Shown here: positions 1 to 8,662 of the stretch, piece by piece
How positions within the stretch are numbered: position 1 is the first letter of the stretch
Layout of the letters: each line of letters opens with the position of its first letter
Source: Mycolicibacterium cosmeticum
GTDB lineage: Bacteria > Actinomycetota > Actinomycetes > Mycobacteriales > Mycobacteriaceae
Direction: 5' to 3'
Length of the DNA: 64,000 nucleotides
Assembly: GCF_000613185.1 (NCBI RefSeq)
Contig: NZ_CCBB010000003.1
Span: 2,108,001-2,172,000, forward strand
Notes under the pieces: model-generated
What the model saw: only the letters and a program-made list of their open reading frames with translations
What the model was told of the DNA's origin: nothing
The model's database searches: none
Position numbers and translations under genes: made by a program

Positions 1-1381
1 CGGACAGCACCTCCATCACCCGGCCGCCCGGTGCCAGGTGCTCGTCGTCCGGGGAGACGTCGGCCAGCCATGCCTTGTCGGTGGCGTCGAAGACCGCCGA
101 GAGGCGGTTGGACGCCGTCTCGTCGGGTCCCATCAACCGGAAGTTGTCCGAGTTGCGCGCGATCACGTCACGCAGGAAGGTGCCCAGCACCCGGGTGGCC
201 TCAGCGGACTCGGCGGCCGGCCGGCCCACCTCCACCGCGTAATCCTGGATCGGCGGCAGATCGAGGTCGCGCAACAACACCCCGCCGTTGGCGTGCGGGT
301 TGGCCCCCATCCGGCGGTAACCCTGCGGGGCGAGTGCGCGCAGATCGGACCGCAACCCGCCGTTCTCGTCGAACAGTTCGTCCGGGCGGTAGCTGCGCAG
401 CCAGCGTTCCAGCGCCGCCAGGTGATCCGGATTGGTGCGGGTTTCCGACAACGGCACCTGATGGGAGCGCCAGGTGCCCTCCACCTTCACACCGTCCACC
501 TCGGCCGGCCCGGTCCAGCCCTTCGGGGTACGCAGGATGATCATCGGCCACACCGGGCGGCCGGTCTCACCGTCGGTGCGTGCGGCCCGCTGGATGGCAC
601 CGATCTGGTCGAACGCGTCGTCCAACGCCGCCGCGAGCTGCTGATGCACATTTGCCGGGTCGTCACCGGCAACGGTGATCGGGAGATAGCCGTATCCGGT
701 GAACAGCGACTCCAACTCCTGCTGCGGGATACGGGCCAATACCGTCGGGTTGGCGATCTTGTAACCGTTGAGGTGCAGGATGGGCAACACCGCGCCGTCG
801 CGGACCGGATCGAGGAATTTGTTGGAATGCCAACTCGCCGCCAGTGGCCCCGTCTCCGCTTCACCGTCGCCGACCACCGCGGCCACCACCAGGTCCGGAT
901 TGTCGAAGGCGGCACCGAACGCGTGCACCAGCGCGTAGCCCAGCTCACCGCCCTCGTGGATGGAGCCGGGGGTCTCGGCCGCCACGTGGCTCGGGATACC
1001 GCCGGGAAAGGAAAACTGGCGGAACAGCTTTCGCAATCCGTCGACATCCTCGCCGATGCCGGTGTAGACCTCGCTGTAGGTGCCCTCCAGGTAGGTGTTG
1101 GCCACCAACCCCGGCCCGCCGTGACCGGGACCGGTGATGAACACCACATCGGAGTCCCGGTGCCGAATGACCCGGTTCAAGTGCGCGTACAGCAGGTTGA
1201 GCCCGGGGGTGGTGCCCCAATGTCCCAGCAGCCGCGGTTTGACGTGCTCCGGCCGCAACGGCTGGCGCAGCAACGGATTGTCCAGCAGGTAGATCTGGCC
1301 AACCGACAGGTAATTGGCGGCCCGCCAATACGCATCCAGCTGCGCGAGTTCGACATCGGAGAGCGGTGCGGTGGTGGTCAT
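1..1381 (-). CDS. xfp: Phosphoketolase, N-terminal part (runs off the left edge)
   Basis: Thiamine-diphosphate enzyme that splits xylulose 5-phosphate (and usually fructose 6-phosphate) with phosphate to give acetyl phosphate plus glyceraldehyde 3-phosphate or erythrose 4-phosphate, in the cytosol. About 460 of the roughly 800 residues of the family are in the window; the C-terminal part lies beyond base 1. Seen motifs are GPGHGG at residues 84-89 and the diphosphate/Mg-binding GDGEAETGP at 170-178. The start is ATG at 1381, giving MTTTAPLSD. It follows the glycogen phosphorylase gene by 42 bases on the same strand, so the two are probably co-transcribed and connect storage glucan to acetyl phosphate. 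Sugar specificity cannot be read from this fragment. Confidence 0.93.
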   Translation of the reverse strand, partial: MTTTAPLSDVELAQLDAYWRAANYLSVGQIYLLDNPLLRQPLRPEHVKPRLLGHWGTTPGLNLLYAHLNRVIRHRDSDVVFITGPGHGGPGLVANTYLEGTYSEVYTGIGEDVDGLRKLFRQFSFPGGIPSHVAAETPGSIHEGGELGYALVHAFGAAFDNPDLVVAAVVGDGEAETGPLAASWHSNKFLDPVRDGAVLPILHLNGYKIANPTVLARIPQQELESLFTGYGYLPITVAGDDPANVHQQLAAALDDAFDQIGAIQRAARTDGETGRPVWPMIILRTPKGWTGPAEVDGVKVEGTWRSHQVPLSETRTNPDHLAALERWLRSYRPDELFDENGGLRSDLRALAPQGYRRMGANPHANGGVLLRDLDLPPIQDYAVEVGRPAAESAEATRVLGTFLRDVIARNSDNFRLMGPDETASNRLSAVFDATDKAWLADVSPDDEHLAPGGRVMEVLS

Positions 1382-1423
1382 GTATACCGGTGTACCCGTT
1401 CGTCCCGAGTGTCCGAAAGGGGC

Positions 1424-3910
1424 TTAGGTCACGACGTTGACCGGGCGGACTCCCCAGATATCGTCGCAGTACTCCTCGATGGCCCGGTCCGAGGAGAATT
1501 TGCCGCTGCGCGCGCTGTTCAGGATGGACATCCGAGACCAGGCGTCGCGATCCTTCCACGCGGCGCTCACCCGGTCCTGGCATTCCACGTAGGACGCGTA
1601 GTCCGCCAGCACCAGGAACGGGTCGTCGTAGCGCAGGTTGTCCACCAGAGGTCGGAACACCTCGGTGTCGCCGTGCGAAAAGTGACCTCCGGCAATCAGA
1701 TCGAGCACCGACGCCAGCTCCGGGTTGGCCTCGATGAAGTCCGCCGGCCGGTACCCGTCGTGCTTGAGCGCCTCGACCTCTTCGACGGTCAGGCCGAACA
1801 GGAAGAAGTTCTCCGCACCTGCCTCCTCACGGATCTCGACATTGGCGCCGTCGAGCGTGCCGATGGTCAGCGCGCCGTTCATCATGAACTTCATGTTGCC
1901 GGTGCCGGAAGCCTCTTTGCCGGCTGTCGAGATCTGCTCGGAGAGGTTGGCGGCCGGGTAGATCAGGTGGGCGTTCTGGACGTTGAAATTCGGCAGGAAC
2001 ACCACCTTCAGGTACTGGTTCACGGTCGGGTCGTTGTTGATCATGTCGCCGACGGCGGTGATGAGTTTGATGATGCGCTTGGCCAGGAAATACCCGGGGG
2101 CGGCCTTGCCGCCGAAGATGAAGGCCCGCGGCGCGATCTCGATTCCCGGGTTCTTCTTGAGCCGCAGGTACTGGGTGACGATGTTGAGCACGTTGAGATG
2201 CTGGCGCTTGTACTCGTGGATCCGCTTGACCTGGATGTCGAACAGCCACGTCGGGTCCAGTTCGACACCGGTCTCGGCCACCACGAACTCGGCCAGCCGG
2301 GCCTTGTTGGCCCGCTTCATGTCTCGCCATTCCTGGCGGAAGCCGGGATCGTCGGCGAACGGCTCCAGACCGCGCAGCCGGTCCAGGTGGGTCAGCCAGC
2401 CGTCACCGACGGTGCGGTCGAGCAGGGCGCGCAACCCGGGGTTGGACAGTGCCACGAAACGCCGCGGTGTCACACCGTTGGTCTTGTTGGAGAAGCGTTC
2501 CGGCCACAGCTCGTAGAAGTCCTTGAGCACACTGGATTTGAGCAGCTCGGAGTGCAGCGCCGCGACACCGTTGATGGCGTGGCTGCCGACGGTGGCCAGG
2601 TAGGCCATCTTGACGGTCTTGCCGTTGTCCTCGCCGATCAACGACATCCGGCGCACCCGCTCCTCGTCACCGGGGAATTTGGCGCGCACCTCGTCGAGGA
2701 AACGGCTGTTGATCTCGTAGATGATCTCCAGGTGGCGCGGCAGGCTCTCGCCGAACAGGCCCAGCGGCCACTTCTCCAGGGCTTCGGGCAACAGGGTGTG
2801 GTTGGTGTAGCCGAAGGTCGCCACCGTGATGGCCCAGGCCGTGTCCCAGTCCAGGCGGCGCTCGTCGACCAGCAGGCGCATGAGCTCGGCCACCCCGATG
2901 GAGGGGTGCGTGTCGTTAAGTTGGAGTGCGAACCGCTTCGGCAGATCGAGCACCGATACGTCGGCCAGATCGTCCATGATGTGCAGGACGTGCTGCAGCG
3001 AGCAGGACACGAAGAAGAACTGCTGCAGCAGCCGCAGCCGCTTGCCCACCTCGGGCTCGTCGTTCGGGTACAGCACCTTGGTGACGGTCTCGGAGGTGAC
3101 CTCTTCCTCGACGGCCTTGTAGTAGTCACCGGTGTTGAAGGCGTCCAGTGCGAAGGACTGCACCGCACGGGCGCTCCACAGGGTGAGCACGTTGCACGTC
3201 TTCACCCCGTAACCCTGGATCGGGGTGTCGTAGGCCACGCCCTGGATGATCCGGCCGGGGATCCAGCGGACGCGCTGCACACCGGCGTCGTCGGCGTAAC
3301 GCTCGGTGTGCCCGCCCCACAACACCGGGTAGTGCACGTCGGGTTTGGCGATCTCCCAAGGGTTTCCGTTCACCAGCCAGTTGTCGGTCTTCTCGACCTG
3401 CCAGCCGTCGTGGATCTCCTGGTCGAAGATGCCGAATTCGTAGCGGATTCCGTAGCCGATGGCCGGCCGGGCCAGGGTGGCCAGCGAGTCCAGGTAGCAG
3501 GCCGCCAGCCGGCCGAGGCCACCGTTGCCCAGCCCGGGCTCCTCTTCGCAGGCCAACACCTCGTCCAGATCCTGACCGAGCTCGGCGAGTGCGGCGCGGG
3601 CCGCGTTCTCGATGCCGAGGTTGAGCAGGTTGGCACCCAGCTGCGGACCCATCAGGAACTCGGCGGACAGATAGCAGGTGACCTTGCTGCCGAGGTCCAG
3701 CGACGTCTGCGTGGAGGCGACGCGATTGTCCTGCATGCGGTCCCGGACGGCGAGGGCGAGTGCCCGGTAGTAGTGCTCGGGCCGCAGCGCCGCGGCCGGG
3801 CGGCCGATCGAGTACCGCACGTGGTCGACGATGGCGCGGCGCAGGGCGTCGGCCGACAAGCCGGTGCGGGCACGCTCGGCGGTGGGGGAGGGCGCGTCGA
3901 GATCGGTCAT
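1424..3910 (-). CDS. glgP: Glycogen/alpha-glucan phosphorylase
   Basis: Pyridoxal-phosphate enzyme releasing glucose 1-phosphate from alpha-1,4-glucan; GT35 family, cytosolic. The 828-residue product has the usual length. The PLP lysine is in GTGNMKF (about K674), followed by NGALTIGTLDGANVE; the N-terminal EPGLGNGGLGRLAAC stretch and the central RRFVALSNPGL and QVKRIHEYKRQ motifs are typical. The open frame continues 76 codons further upstream, but ATG at 3910 (MTDLDAPS) is preferred because the extension overlaps the divergent gene at 3992 and looks non-coding. It is the first gene of a pair with phosphoketolase. No operator was seen in the 81-base divergent spacer. Confidence 0.96.
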   Translation of the reverse strand: MTDLDAPSPTAERARTGLSADALRRAIVDHVRYSIGRPAAALRPEHYYRALALAVRDRMQDNRVASTQTSLDLGSKVTCYLSAEFLMGPQLGANLLNLGIENAARAALAELGQDLDEVLACEEEPGLGNGGLGRLAACYLDSLATLARPAIGYGIRYEFGIFDQEIHDGWQVEKTDNWLVNGNPWEIAKPDVHYPVLWGGHTERYADDAGVQRVRWIPGRIIQGVAYDTPIQGYGVKTCNVLTLWSARAVQSFALDAFNTGDYYKAVEEEVTSETVTKVLYPNDEPEVGKRLRLLQQFFFVSCSLQHVLHIMDDLADVSVLDLPKRFALQLNDTHPSIGVAELMRLLVDERRLDWDTAWAITVATFGYTNHTLLPEALEKWPLGLFGESLPRHLEIIYEINSRFLDEVRAKFPGDEERVRRMSLIGEDNGKTVKMAYLATVGSHAINGVAALHSELLKSSVLKDFYELWPERFSNKTNGVTPRRFVALSNPGLRALLDRTVGDGWLTHLDRLRGLEPFADDPGFRQEWRDMKRANKARLAEFVVAETGVELDPTWLFDIQVKRIHEYKRQHLNVLNIVTQYLRLKKNPGIEIAPRAFIFGGKAAPGYFLAKRIIKLITAVGDMINNDPTVNQYLKVVFLPNFNVQNAHLIYPAANLSEQISTAGKEASGTGNMKFMMNGALTIGTLDGANVEIREEAGAENFFLFGLTVEEVEALKHDGYRPADFIEANPELASVLDLIAGGHFSHGDTEVFRPLVDNLRYDDPFLVLADYASYVECQDRVSAAWKDRDAWSRMSILNSARSGKFSSDRAIEEYCDDIWGVRPVNVVT

Positions 3911-3991
3911 GCGTGCAGTCTGGCAGGGGTGCGTGCACATCGCGCGCGCAACAGGCGTCGGACGGGTTAACGGATATGAGACGCTGCGGGC

Positions 3992-5044
3992 ATGTCCGGT
4001 GTACCCGAGCTTGTCGACGTTCTGCCACAACACCGCATCGACGAAGCCGCTCTCGGCCGCTATCTGGGCGCCCACGGTATCGACGGTCCGCTGGTGATCC
4101 ACCAGTTCCAGGGCGGCCAGAGCAATCCGACGTTCCATTTACGCACCGGCGCAGGCGAATTCGTGCTACGCAAGAAGCCGCCCGGCGTGCTGTTACCGCG
4201 CGCCCACGATGTCGGCCGCGAGTATCGGGTGATGGCGGCGCTGGCCGGGTCAGGTGTGCCCGTGCCGCGGATGCGGTTGATGTGCGAGGACACCGACGTG
4301 CTCGGGACGGCGTTCTTCGTGATGGACCACGTACCGGGCCGGGTGTTCCCCGACCGGGTGCTGCGCGACGGCTCGCCGGCCGAGCGGGCGGCGATCTACG
4401 AGGACCTGGCCCGGGTGCTGGCCCGACTGCACGGCGTGGACTGGCGCGCGGCCGGGCTGGAGGATTTCGGCCGGCCGGTCGGGTACCTGGCGCGACAGGT
4501 GGCGTTGTGGACCCGGTCCTGGGAGGCCGTGAAGGTCGAGGACTGCCCCGACATGGAACGGCTGGCGGCCTGGCTGCCCGAGCATCTGCCCGCCGACCAG
4601 GAGGCGACCATCGCGCACGGCGACTACCGGCTCGGCAACGTGTTGATCCATCCCACCGAGCCGCGCATCGTCGCGGTCCTGGACTGGGAGCTGGCCACCA
4701 TCGGGCACCCGCTGGCCGACCTCGGATATGCCGCCATGACCTATCACCTGCCCGGTGACGACGATCCGCTGACCGGGGTGGCCGGTGAAGACCTGACCGG
4801 CACCGGCATCCCGACCGAGGGTGAATTCGTCGCGAGTTACTGCCGGCACGCCGGTGTCGACGTGCCGGAGGACCTGAACATCTACATCGTGTTCTCGATG
4901 TTCCGGCTGGCCTCGATCGTCGCCGGGGTGTGGCGGCGGGGTCTGGACGGTAATGCCGCCGACGCCAGGGCGGGCACCGGAGTGTTCCGGGATCGCTACC
5001 GCAACCTGGCCCGACGGGCGTGGGAACTGGCCGCCCGGCTGTGA
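3992..5044 (+). CDS. APH-family phosphotransferase-like protein (FadE36/ACAD10 type)
   Basis: A 350-residue protein with the aminoglycoside-phosphotransferase/choline-kinase fold. Seen are the nucleotide-binding start QGGQSNPTF (40-48), the catalytic loop HGDYRLGN (209-216) and the metal-binding DWE (231-233). In actinobacteria this family is usually found with acyl-CoA dehydrogenases; the M. tuberculosis relative, by recollection, is FadE36 (Rv3761c), which is named as a dehydrogenase although it has this kinase-like fold. Two acyl-CoA dehydrogenase genes follow directly here, so a role in acyl or hydroxyacyl-CoA metabolism is more likely than antibiotic resistance. The substrate is unknown. 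Confidence 0.85.
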   Translation: MSGVPELVDVLPQHRIDEAALGRYLGAHGIDGPLVIHQFQGGQSNPTFHLRTGAGEFVLRKKPPGVLLPRAHDVGREYRVMAALAGSGVPVPRMRLMCEDTDVLGTAFFVMDHVPGRVFPDRVLRDGSPAERAAIYEDLARVLARLHGVDWRAAGLEDFGRPVGYLARQVALWTRSWEAVKVEDCPDMERLAAWLPEHLPADQEATIAHGDYRLGNVLIHPTEPRIVAVLDWELATIGHPLADLGYAAMTYHLPGDDDPLTGVAGEDLTGTGIPTEGEFVASYCRHAGVDVPEDLNIYIVFSMFRLASIVAGVWRRGLDGNAADARAGTGVFRDRYRNLARRAWELAARL

Positions 5045-5080
5045 AAACGACCGACGTGGTAGTAAAGTTCTGACGAAACG

Positions 5081-5093
5081 AGAATTGCATTCT
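5081..5093. promoter_or_regulatory. Small palindrome upstream of the acyl-CoA dehydrogenase genes
   Basis: AGAAT-TGC-ATTCT is an inverted repeat with 5-base arms ending 22 bases before the ATG at 5116, just ahead of the predicted -10. TetR-type repressors of fatty-acid genes often bind elements of this kind. No regulator gene is adjacent, so its use is inference. Confidence 0.3.
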
Positions 5094-5103
5094 TCAAAAA
5101 CGA

Positions 5104-5109
5104 TAGGGT
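5104..5109 (+). promoter_or_regulatory. Predicted -10 for a leaderless start at 5116
   Basis: TAGGGT, then six bases, then ATG at 5116. This puts the expected transcription start on the A of the start codon. No Shine-Dalgarno sequence precedes the gene, which fits a leaderless mRNA, a common arrangement in mycobacteria. Confidence 0.5.
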
Positions 5110-5115
5110 CCTCTC

Positions 5116-5994
5116 ATGGATGTTCGGCTCACCAGTGAGCAGCAACAGCTCCGGGACGCCGCCGCCAAGCTCGCCGACGATCTCGGCCCCGGCGCCGTCG
5201 GCGAACTCGACGACACCGCGCGGGTGGCCCGCTTGGAGAAGACCGTCGCCGCCACCGGCTGGCGGTCGCTGCGCTCGGACGGTGCCTCCGGCGTCGAGGT
5301 GGCCCTGGTGGCCGAGGAGTTCGGTCGCCGACTGGTCGACGTGCCGTTCCTGGGCCCGGTGCTGGCCGACGATCTCGGGCAGGACGGCGCCACGATCGTG
5401 ATCGACGGAGTGGCTCCCGACGCACGCGGTCGCACCCGCGGCGTCTGGCTGGACGGGACGACGGTGCACACCGGTGACCTGGGTGAGGCCGCACCGCGGG
5501 TGGACCTGACCCGGTGGGCGGCGCCGGTGTCGGGCGCCTCGAGTCCGGTCGGTCAGGCCGACGCCCAGCGCGCGCACGCGTTGGCCCTGGTGGTGACCGC
5601 CGCCGACATCCTCGGCGCCGCCCGCGGCGCCTTCGACCTGGCCACCGACTACGCCAAGGTGCGCGAGCAGTACGGCAGGACGATCGGCTCCAACCAGGCC
5701 ATCGCACATCTGCTCGCCGAGAGCCTGGTGCTCGTCGAAGGATCGATCAGCATCCTGCGGTATGCGGCCTGGGCGGTCGACGAGGAGGAACCACAGGCCG
5801 CGCTGGAGGCGGCCCGCACGGCCAAAGTGTACTGCGCGAAGTCCGCCCACACCGTCTGCGAGACGGCCATCCAGGTGCACGGCGGCATCGGCAACACCTG
5901 GGAATGCCTGGCCCATGTCTACCTGCGGCGGGTGCTGGTGTCCACCGGTGTGTGGCCGGTGTCGTTGAAGGAGATCTCCGTTGGACTTTCGTGA
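5116..5994 (+). CDS. Acyl-CoA dehydrogenase, short beta-type subunit
   Basis: At 292 residues this is shorter than a standard acyl-CoA dehydrogenase (about 380). It keeps the C-terminal helical half, with AKVREQYGRTIGSNQAIAHLLAES and CETAIQVHGGIGNTWE, but the N-terminal beta-domain motif is not evident. The next gene has the complementary pattern. In mycobacteria such pairs form alpha2-beta2 heterotetramers in which each subunit supplies half of the FAD and substrate site, as in the cholesterol side-chain enzymes. It probably oxidises a bulky or branched acyl-CoA. ATG 5116 fits a leaderless start. It overlaps the next gene by 14 bases. Confidence 0.88.
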   Translation: MDVRLTSEQQQLRDAAAKLADDLGPGAVGELDDTARVARLEKTVAATGWRSLRSDGASGVEVALVAEEFGRRLVDVPFLGPVLADDLGQDGATIVIDGVAPDARGRTRGVWLDGTTVHTGDLGEAAPRVDLTRWAAPVSGASSPVGQADAQRAHALALVVTAADILGAARGAFDLATDYAKVREQYGRTIGSNQAIAHLLAESLVLVEGSISILRYAAWAVDEEEPQAALEAARTAKVYCAKSAHTVCETAIQVHGGIGNTWECLAHVYLRRVLVSTGVWPVSLKEISVGLS

Positions 5995-7063
5995 CTCGAC
6001 CGACGAGGCCGCCTTTCGGGGTCGCCTGCGCGCCTGGCTGACCGAGCAGGCACCGAACTTCCCCAAGACGACCGAGGAGTATTGGGCCCGCCAGGGCGAG
6101 TGGCACCAATCCCTACACGCGGCAGGGTTTTTCGGCGCAACCTGGCCCAAGGAGTTCGGCGGCCTCGAGCTGCCGCCGGTGTACGACGTCATCGTGGACG
6201 AGGAACTGGCCCGAGCCGGCGCTCCACCGCGGCCGAGCCTGGGATATCTGGTGACCGGTCTGGGCCGGCACGCGAGCAAGGAACTGCAGCAGCGCTTCCT
6301 GCCCGGGATGATCGACGGCACGCAGCGCTGGTGCCAGGGTTTCTCCGAGCCCGGCGCCGGGTCCGATCTCGCCTCGCTCACCACCACGGCCACCCTCGAC
6401 GGTGACGAGTACGTCATCAACGGCCACAAGATCTGGACCAGCTACTCCGATGTGGCGGACTGGTGTCTGCTGCTGGCCCGCACCGACAAGAACGTGCCGA
6501 AACACAAAGGCATTTCGGCGTTCCTGGTCGACATGCACCAGCCCGGTATCGAACAGCGACCACTGAAGATGATCAACGGGGTGAGCAACGAGTTCGGGCA
6601 GGTGCTGTTCGACGGCGCCCGGGTGCCCGCGACCCACATGGTCGGCAAGCCCGGCGACGGCTGGGCGCTGGCGATGACCGTCGTCGGCCACGAACGCGAA
6701 CCCTCCACGCTGGGTTACGCCGCCCGCTATGAGAAGACGGTGAACCAGCTGGCCCGCGGGAGTGCGGCAAGCGATGAACTGGCCTGGGCCACAGTGCAAG
6801 TGCAAGTGCTGCGCCAGCACGTGCGCCGCCGGTTGTCCGAACAGCTCGACGGGATATCGCACGGCCCCGAGGGATCCATCGACAAACTGCTCATGACCTG
6901 GGTCGAGCAGTCGGTGGGGCACGCGGTGCTGGCCCAGACCGGGACCACCGATCCGGACCTGTTCGGCACCTACCTGTACAGCCGGTCCCAGAGCGTGATG
7001 GGCGGCACCTCGCAGATCCAGAAGAACATCATCGCGGGCCGAATCCTCGGAATGGCGGTTTGA
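5981..7063 (+). CDS. Acyl-CoA dehydrogenase, alpha-type subunit
   Basis: FAD-dependent dehydrogenase of 360 residues. The N-terminal signature GFSEPGAGSD lies at 120-129, followed by NGHKIWTSYSDVADWCLLLART and the C-terminal MGGTSQIQKNIIAGRILG. It complements the preceding beta-type gene, so the two products are expected to work as one enzyme. The only reasonable start is TTG at 5981, inside the end of the upstream gene, giving a 14-base overlap and probable translational coupling. Its stop is one base before the next start. The acyl substrate cannot be told from sequence. Confidence 0.92.
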   Translation: MDFRDSTDEAAFRGRLRAWLTEQAPNFPKTTEEYWARQGEWHQSLHAAGFFGATWPKEFGGLELPPVYDVIVDEELARAGAPPRPSLGYLVTGLGRHASKELQQRFLPGMIDGTQRWCQGFSEPGAGSDLASLTTTATLDGDEYVINGHKIWTSYSDVADWCLLLARTDKNVPKHKGISAFLVDMHQPGIEQRPLKMINGVSNEFGQVLFDGARVPATHMVGKPGDGWALAMTVVGHEREPSTLGYAARYEKTVNQLARGSAASDELAWATVQVQVLRQHVRRRLSEQLDGISHGPEGSIDKLLMTWVEQSVGHAVLAQTGTTDPDLFGTYLYSRSQSVMGGTSQIQKNIIAGRILGMAV

Positions 7064-7064
7064 C

Positions 7065-7829
7065 ATGTACGACATGCCCGCCGAGATCCGGGTCGAGGCC
7101 GATGGCCCATTGCGGATCATCACCTTGAACCGGCCCGAGGAACTCAATGCCGTCAACGACGCGCTGCACATGGGCCTGGCCCGGCTCTGGAACCGGTTGA
7201 GCCTGGACCGCACCGCCCGGGTCGCGGTCATCACCGGTGCGGGAAAGGCCTTCTCGGCCGGCGGCGACTTCAACTACATCAAGGAGATCAGCGAGGACGT
7301 CGACCTGCGCACCAAGACCATCGCCGACGGCCGCGAGATCGTGCTGGGCATGGCGCGCTGCCGCATCCCGGTGATCGCCGCCGTCAACGGACCCGCGGTC
7401 GGACTGGGCTGCAGCGTGGTCGCGCTGTCGGACATCGTGTACATGGGCGAGAAGGCGTTCCTGGCCGACCCGCACGTGCAGGTCGGGCTGGTGGCCGCCG
7501 ACGGCGGCCCGTTGGTGTGGCCGATGCAGATGAGTGTCCTGCAGGCCAAGGAGTACGCGCTGACCGGTGCCCGCATCCCCGCCGCGAAGGCGGTCGAACT
7601 GGGCCTGGCCAACCATGTGGTGGCCGACCCGCTGGCCGAGGCGCTGGGGGCGGCCAAGCGCATCCTGGAACTTCCGCAGCAGGCCGTGGAAAGCACCAAG
7701 CGCATCCTCAACATGCAGGTGGAACGCAATGTGCTGATCACCCTCGACTACGCGACCACCGCGGAGGAAATCACCTTCGGTACACCCGAGCTCAAGGCCA
7801 ACATCGAGCGGCTGCTGCAAAGCAACTGA
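7065..7829 (+). CDS. Enoyl-CoA hydratase/isomerase-family protein with altered active site
   Basis: Crotonase-fold protein of 254 residues, last gene of the acyl-CoA cluster and one base behind the dehydrogenase. The oxyanion-hole segments are present (SAGGD 64-68, GPAVGLG 109-115). The two glutamates of classical hydratases, in GGGCEL and QPE of the rat enzyme, align with S117 (GLGCSVV) and H137 (DPHVQ). A standard water addition is therefore doubtful. Other crotonase chemistry such as isomerisation, thioester hydrolysis or C-C cleavage is possible. The context still points to degradation of an acyl-CoA made by the preceding dehydrogenase. Confidence 0.88.
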   Translation: MYDMPAEIRVEADGPLRIITLNRPEELNAVNDALHMGLARLWNRLSLDRTARVAVITGAGKAFSAGGDFNYIKEISEDVDLRTKTIADGREIVLGMARCRIPVIAAVNGPAVGLGCSVVALSDIVYMGEKAFLADPHVQVGLVAADGGPLVWPMQMSVLQAKEYALTGARIPAAKAVELGLANHVVADPLAEALGAAKRILELPQQAVESTKRILNMQVERNVLITLDYATTAEEITFGTPELKANIERLLQSN

Positions 7830-7847
7830 GGCATTGCCGCACCGTCC

Positions 7848-7853
7848 TATACT
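7848..7853 (+). promoter_or_regulatory. Predicted -10 for a leaderless start at 7860
   Basis: TATACT is a near-consensus -10 hexamer, followed by six bases and then ATG at 7860. The expected transcription start coincides with the start codon. It separates the small secreted-protein gene from the acyl-CoA operon ending at 7829. Confidence 0.6.
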
Positions 7854-7859
7854 CACGCG

Positions 7860-8165
7860 ATGAGCATGAAGGTGTGGCTGGCGGTCGCGGTCGGAATCGC
7901 TTCGGTGGCAGTCGTTCCGGTGTCCGCGCACGCCGATGTGTGCGGCAGTGTCGGTGGACGGCGTGGCCACGTCAGCGTCGGCGGGTGCACCGATATCGCC
8001 GGTGCCATCGCCGACTGGGCGCCGCCGCCGTCGGAGTACGCGCCGCTGCCCGAGGACTTCGACACACCGCCGCCACCACCGCCCCCGCAGATCGGTTCGA
8101 ATGTGAGCGTCTGCGGCAACGTCGGCGGGCCGCGTGGCCGCATCAACGTCAGCGGCTGCACGTAG
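7860..8165 (+). CDS. Small secreted protein with duplicated cysteine motif
   Basis: A 101-residue protein that I cannot assign to a function. Residues 1-26 form a signal peptide (hydrophobic core LAVAVGIASVAVVP, then AHA-D, likely cleavage after residue 25). The mature part has two copies of one 18-residue motif, VCGSVGGRRGHVSVGGCT at 27-44 and VCGNVGGPRGRINVSGCT at 84-101, each with two cysteines 15 apart. An acidic then proline-only linker (PPPPPPPP near 70-77) joins them. Each motif could close a disulfide loop outside the membrane. It has its own near-consensus -10 and appears leaderless; the neighbours give no functional hint. Confidence 0.8.
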   Translation: MSMKVWLAVAVGIASVAVVPVSAHADVCGSVGGRRGHVSVGGCTDIAGAIADWAPPPSEYAPLPEDFDTPPPPPPPQIGSNVSVCGNVGGPRGRINVSGCT

Positions 8166-8172
8166 CGGCGGC

Positions 8173-8646
8173 CTACACCGCCGTCAGATACCGCTTGGTG
8201 ATGATGCGTTGCGCCACAGCGGTTATCGGCCCGCCCAGCCGGCTCCACCAGGTGGCATGCCGGGAGAACGCGATGACTTCGGCGTACACGGTGCCGTCGG
8301 CGGGGTCATAGCGGACGGTGAACAACTCCTCGCCTGATTCCGGATGCCCGGGCAGTGTGCCGTATGCGAACCCACGGCGGTTCTCCTCCGCCAAGACGTA
8401 GACGACGCGGCACGGCGCGCGCAGCGGCCCGAAACCGACCGTGACCTCCGCGCCCACGGTGGCGATGTCGTTGTCGGCGCGGACCAGTACCCCGGCGCCG
8501 CGCTGCATGCCCCAGCGCAGCACGGCGTCGCCGGCGGATTCGAAGCGGGCCCGGCCCGTGCCGATCGGTGCCACCACGTGCACGTGGTGATACCCGGCGG
8601 GCAGCGGGCCCTTGGTCGCGCCGATCTCGGGGTAGGTCAGGTCCAC
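8173..8646 (-). CDS. DUF1990 family protein
   Basis: A 157-residue protein beginning VDLTYPEIGATKGPLPAGYHHVHV and containing RWGMQRGAGVLVRADNDIATVGAEVTVGFG and EELFTVRYD, features of the DUF1990 family common in actinobacteria. Function is unknown. The GTG at 8646 is chosen because the conserved domain begins there and the upstream reading frame is low-complexity overlap with the regulator gene. GATAGT lies six bases before that GTG, so a leaderless start is possible. It follows the GlxA-type regulator by 16 bases on the same strand. Confidence 0.82.
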   Translation of the reverse strand: MDLTYPEIGATKGPLPAGYHHVHVVAPIGTGRARFESAGDAVLRWGMQRGAGVLVRADNDIATVGAEVTVGFGPLRAPCRVVYVLAEENRRGFAYGTLPGHPESGEELFTVRYDPADGTVYAEVIAFSRHATWWSRLGGPITAVAQRIITKRYLTAV

Positions 8647-8662
8647 CGGTTCACTATCGCAG

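Noticed and set aside
38..3970. An open frame of about 1310 codons on the plus strand across glgP and xfp
   Set aside because: It is antisense to two clearly conserved enzymes. Long open antisense frames are expected at this GC content because stop codons are rare opposite GC-rich third positions; the translation shows no known motif.
3992..5044. Aminoglycoside resistance kinase
   Set aside because: The fold is shared but the group is the acyl-CoA-dehydrogenase-associated one, and the neighbours are fatty-acid genes.
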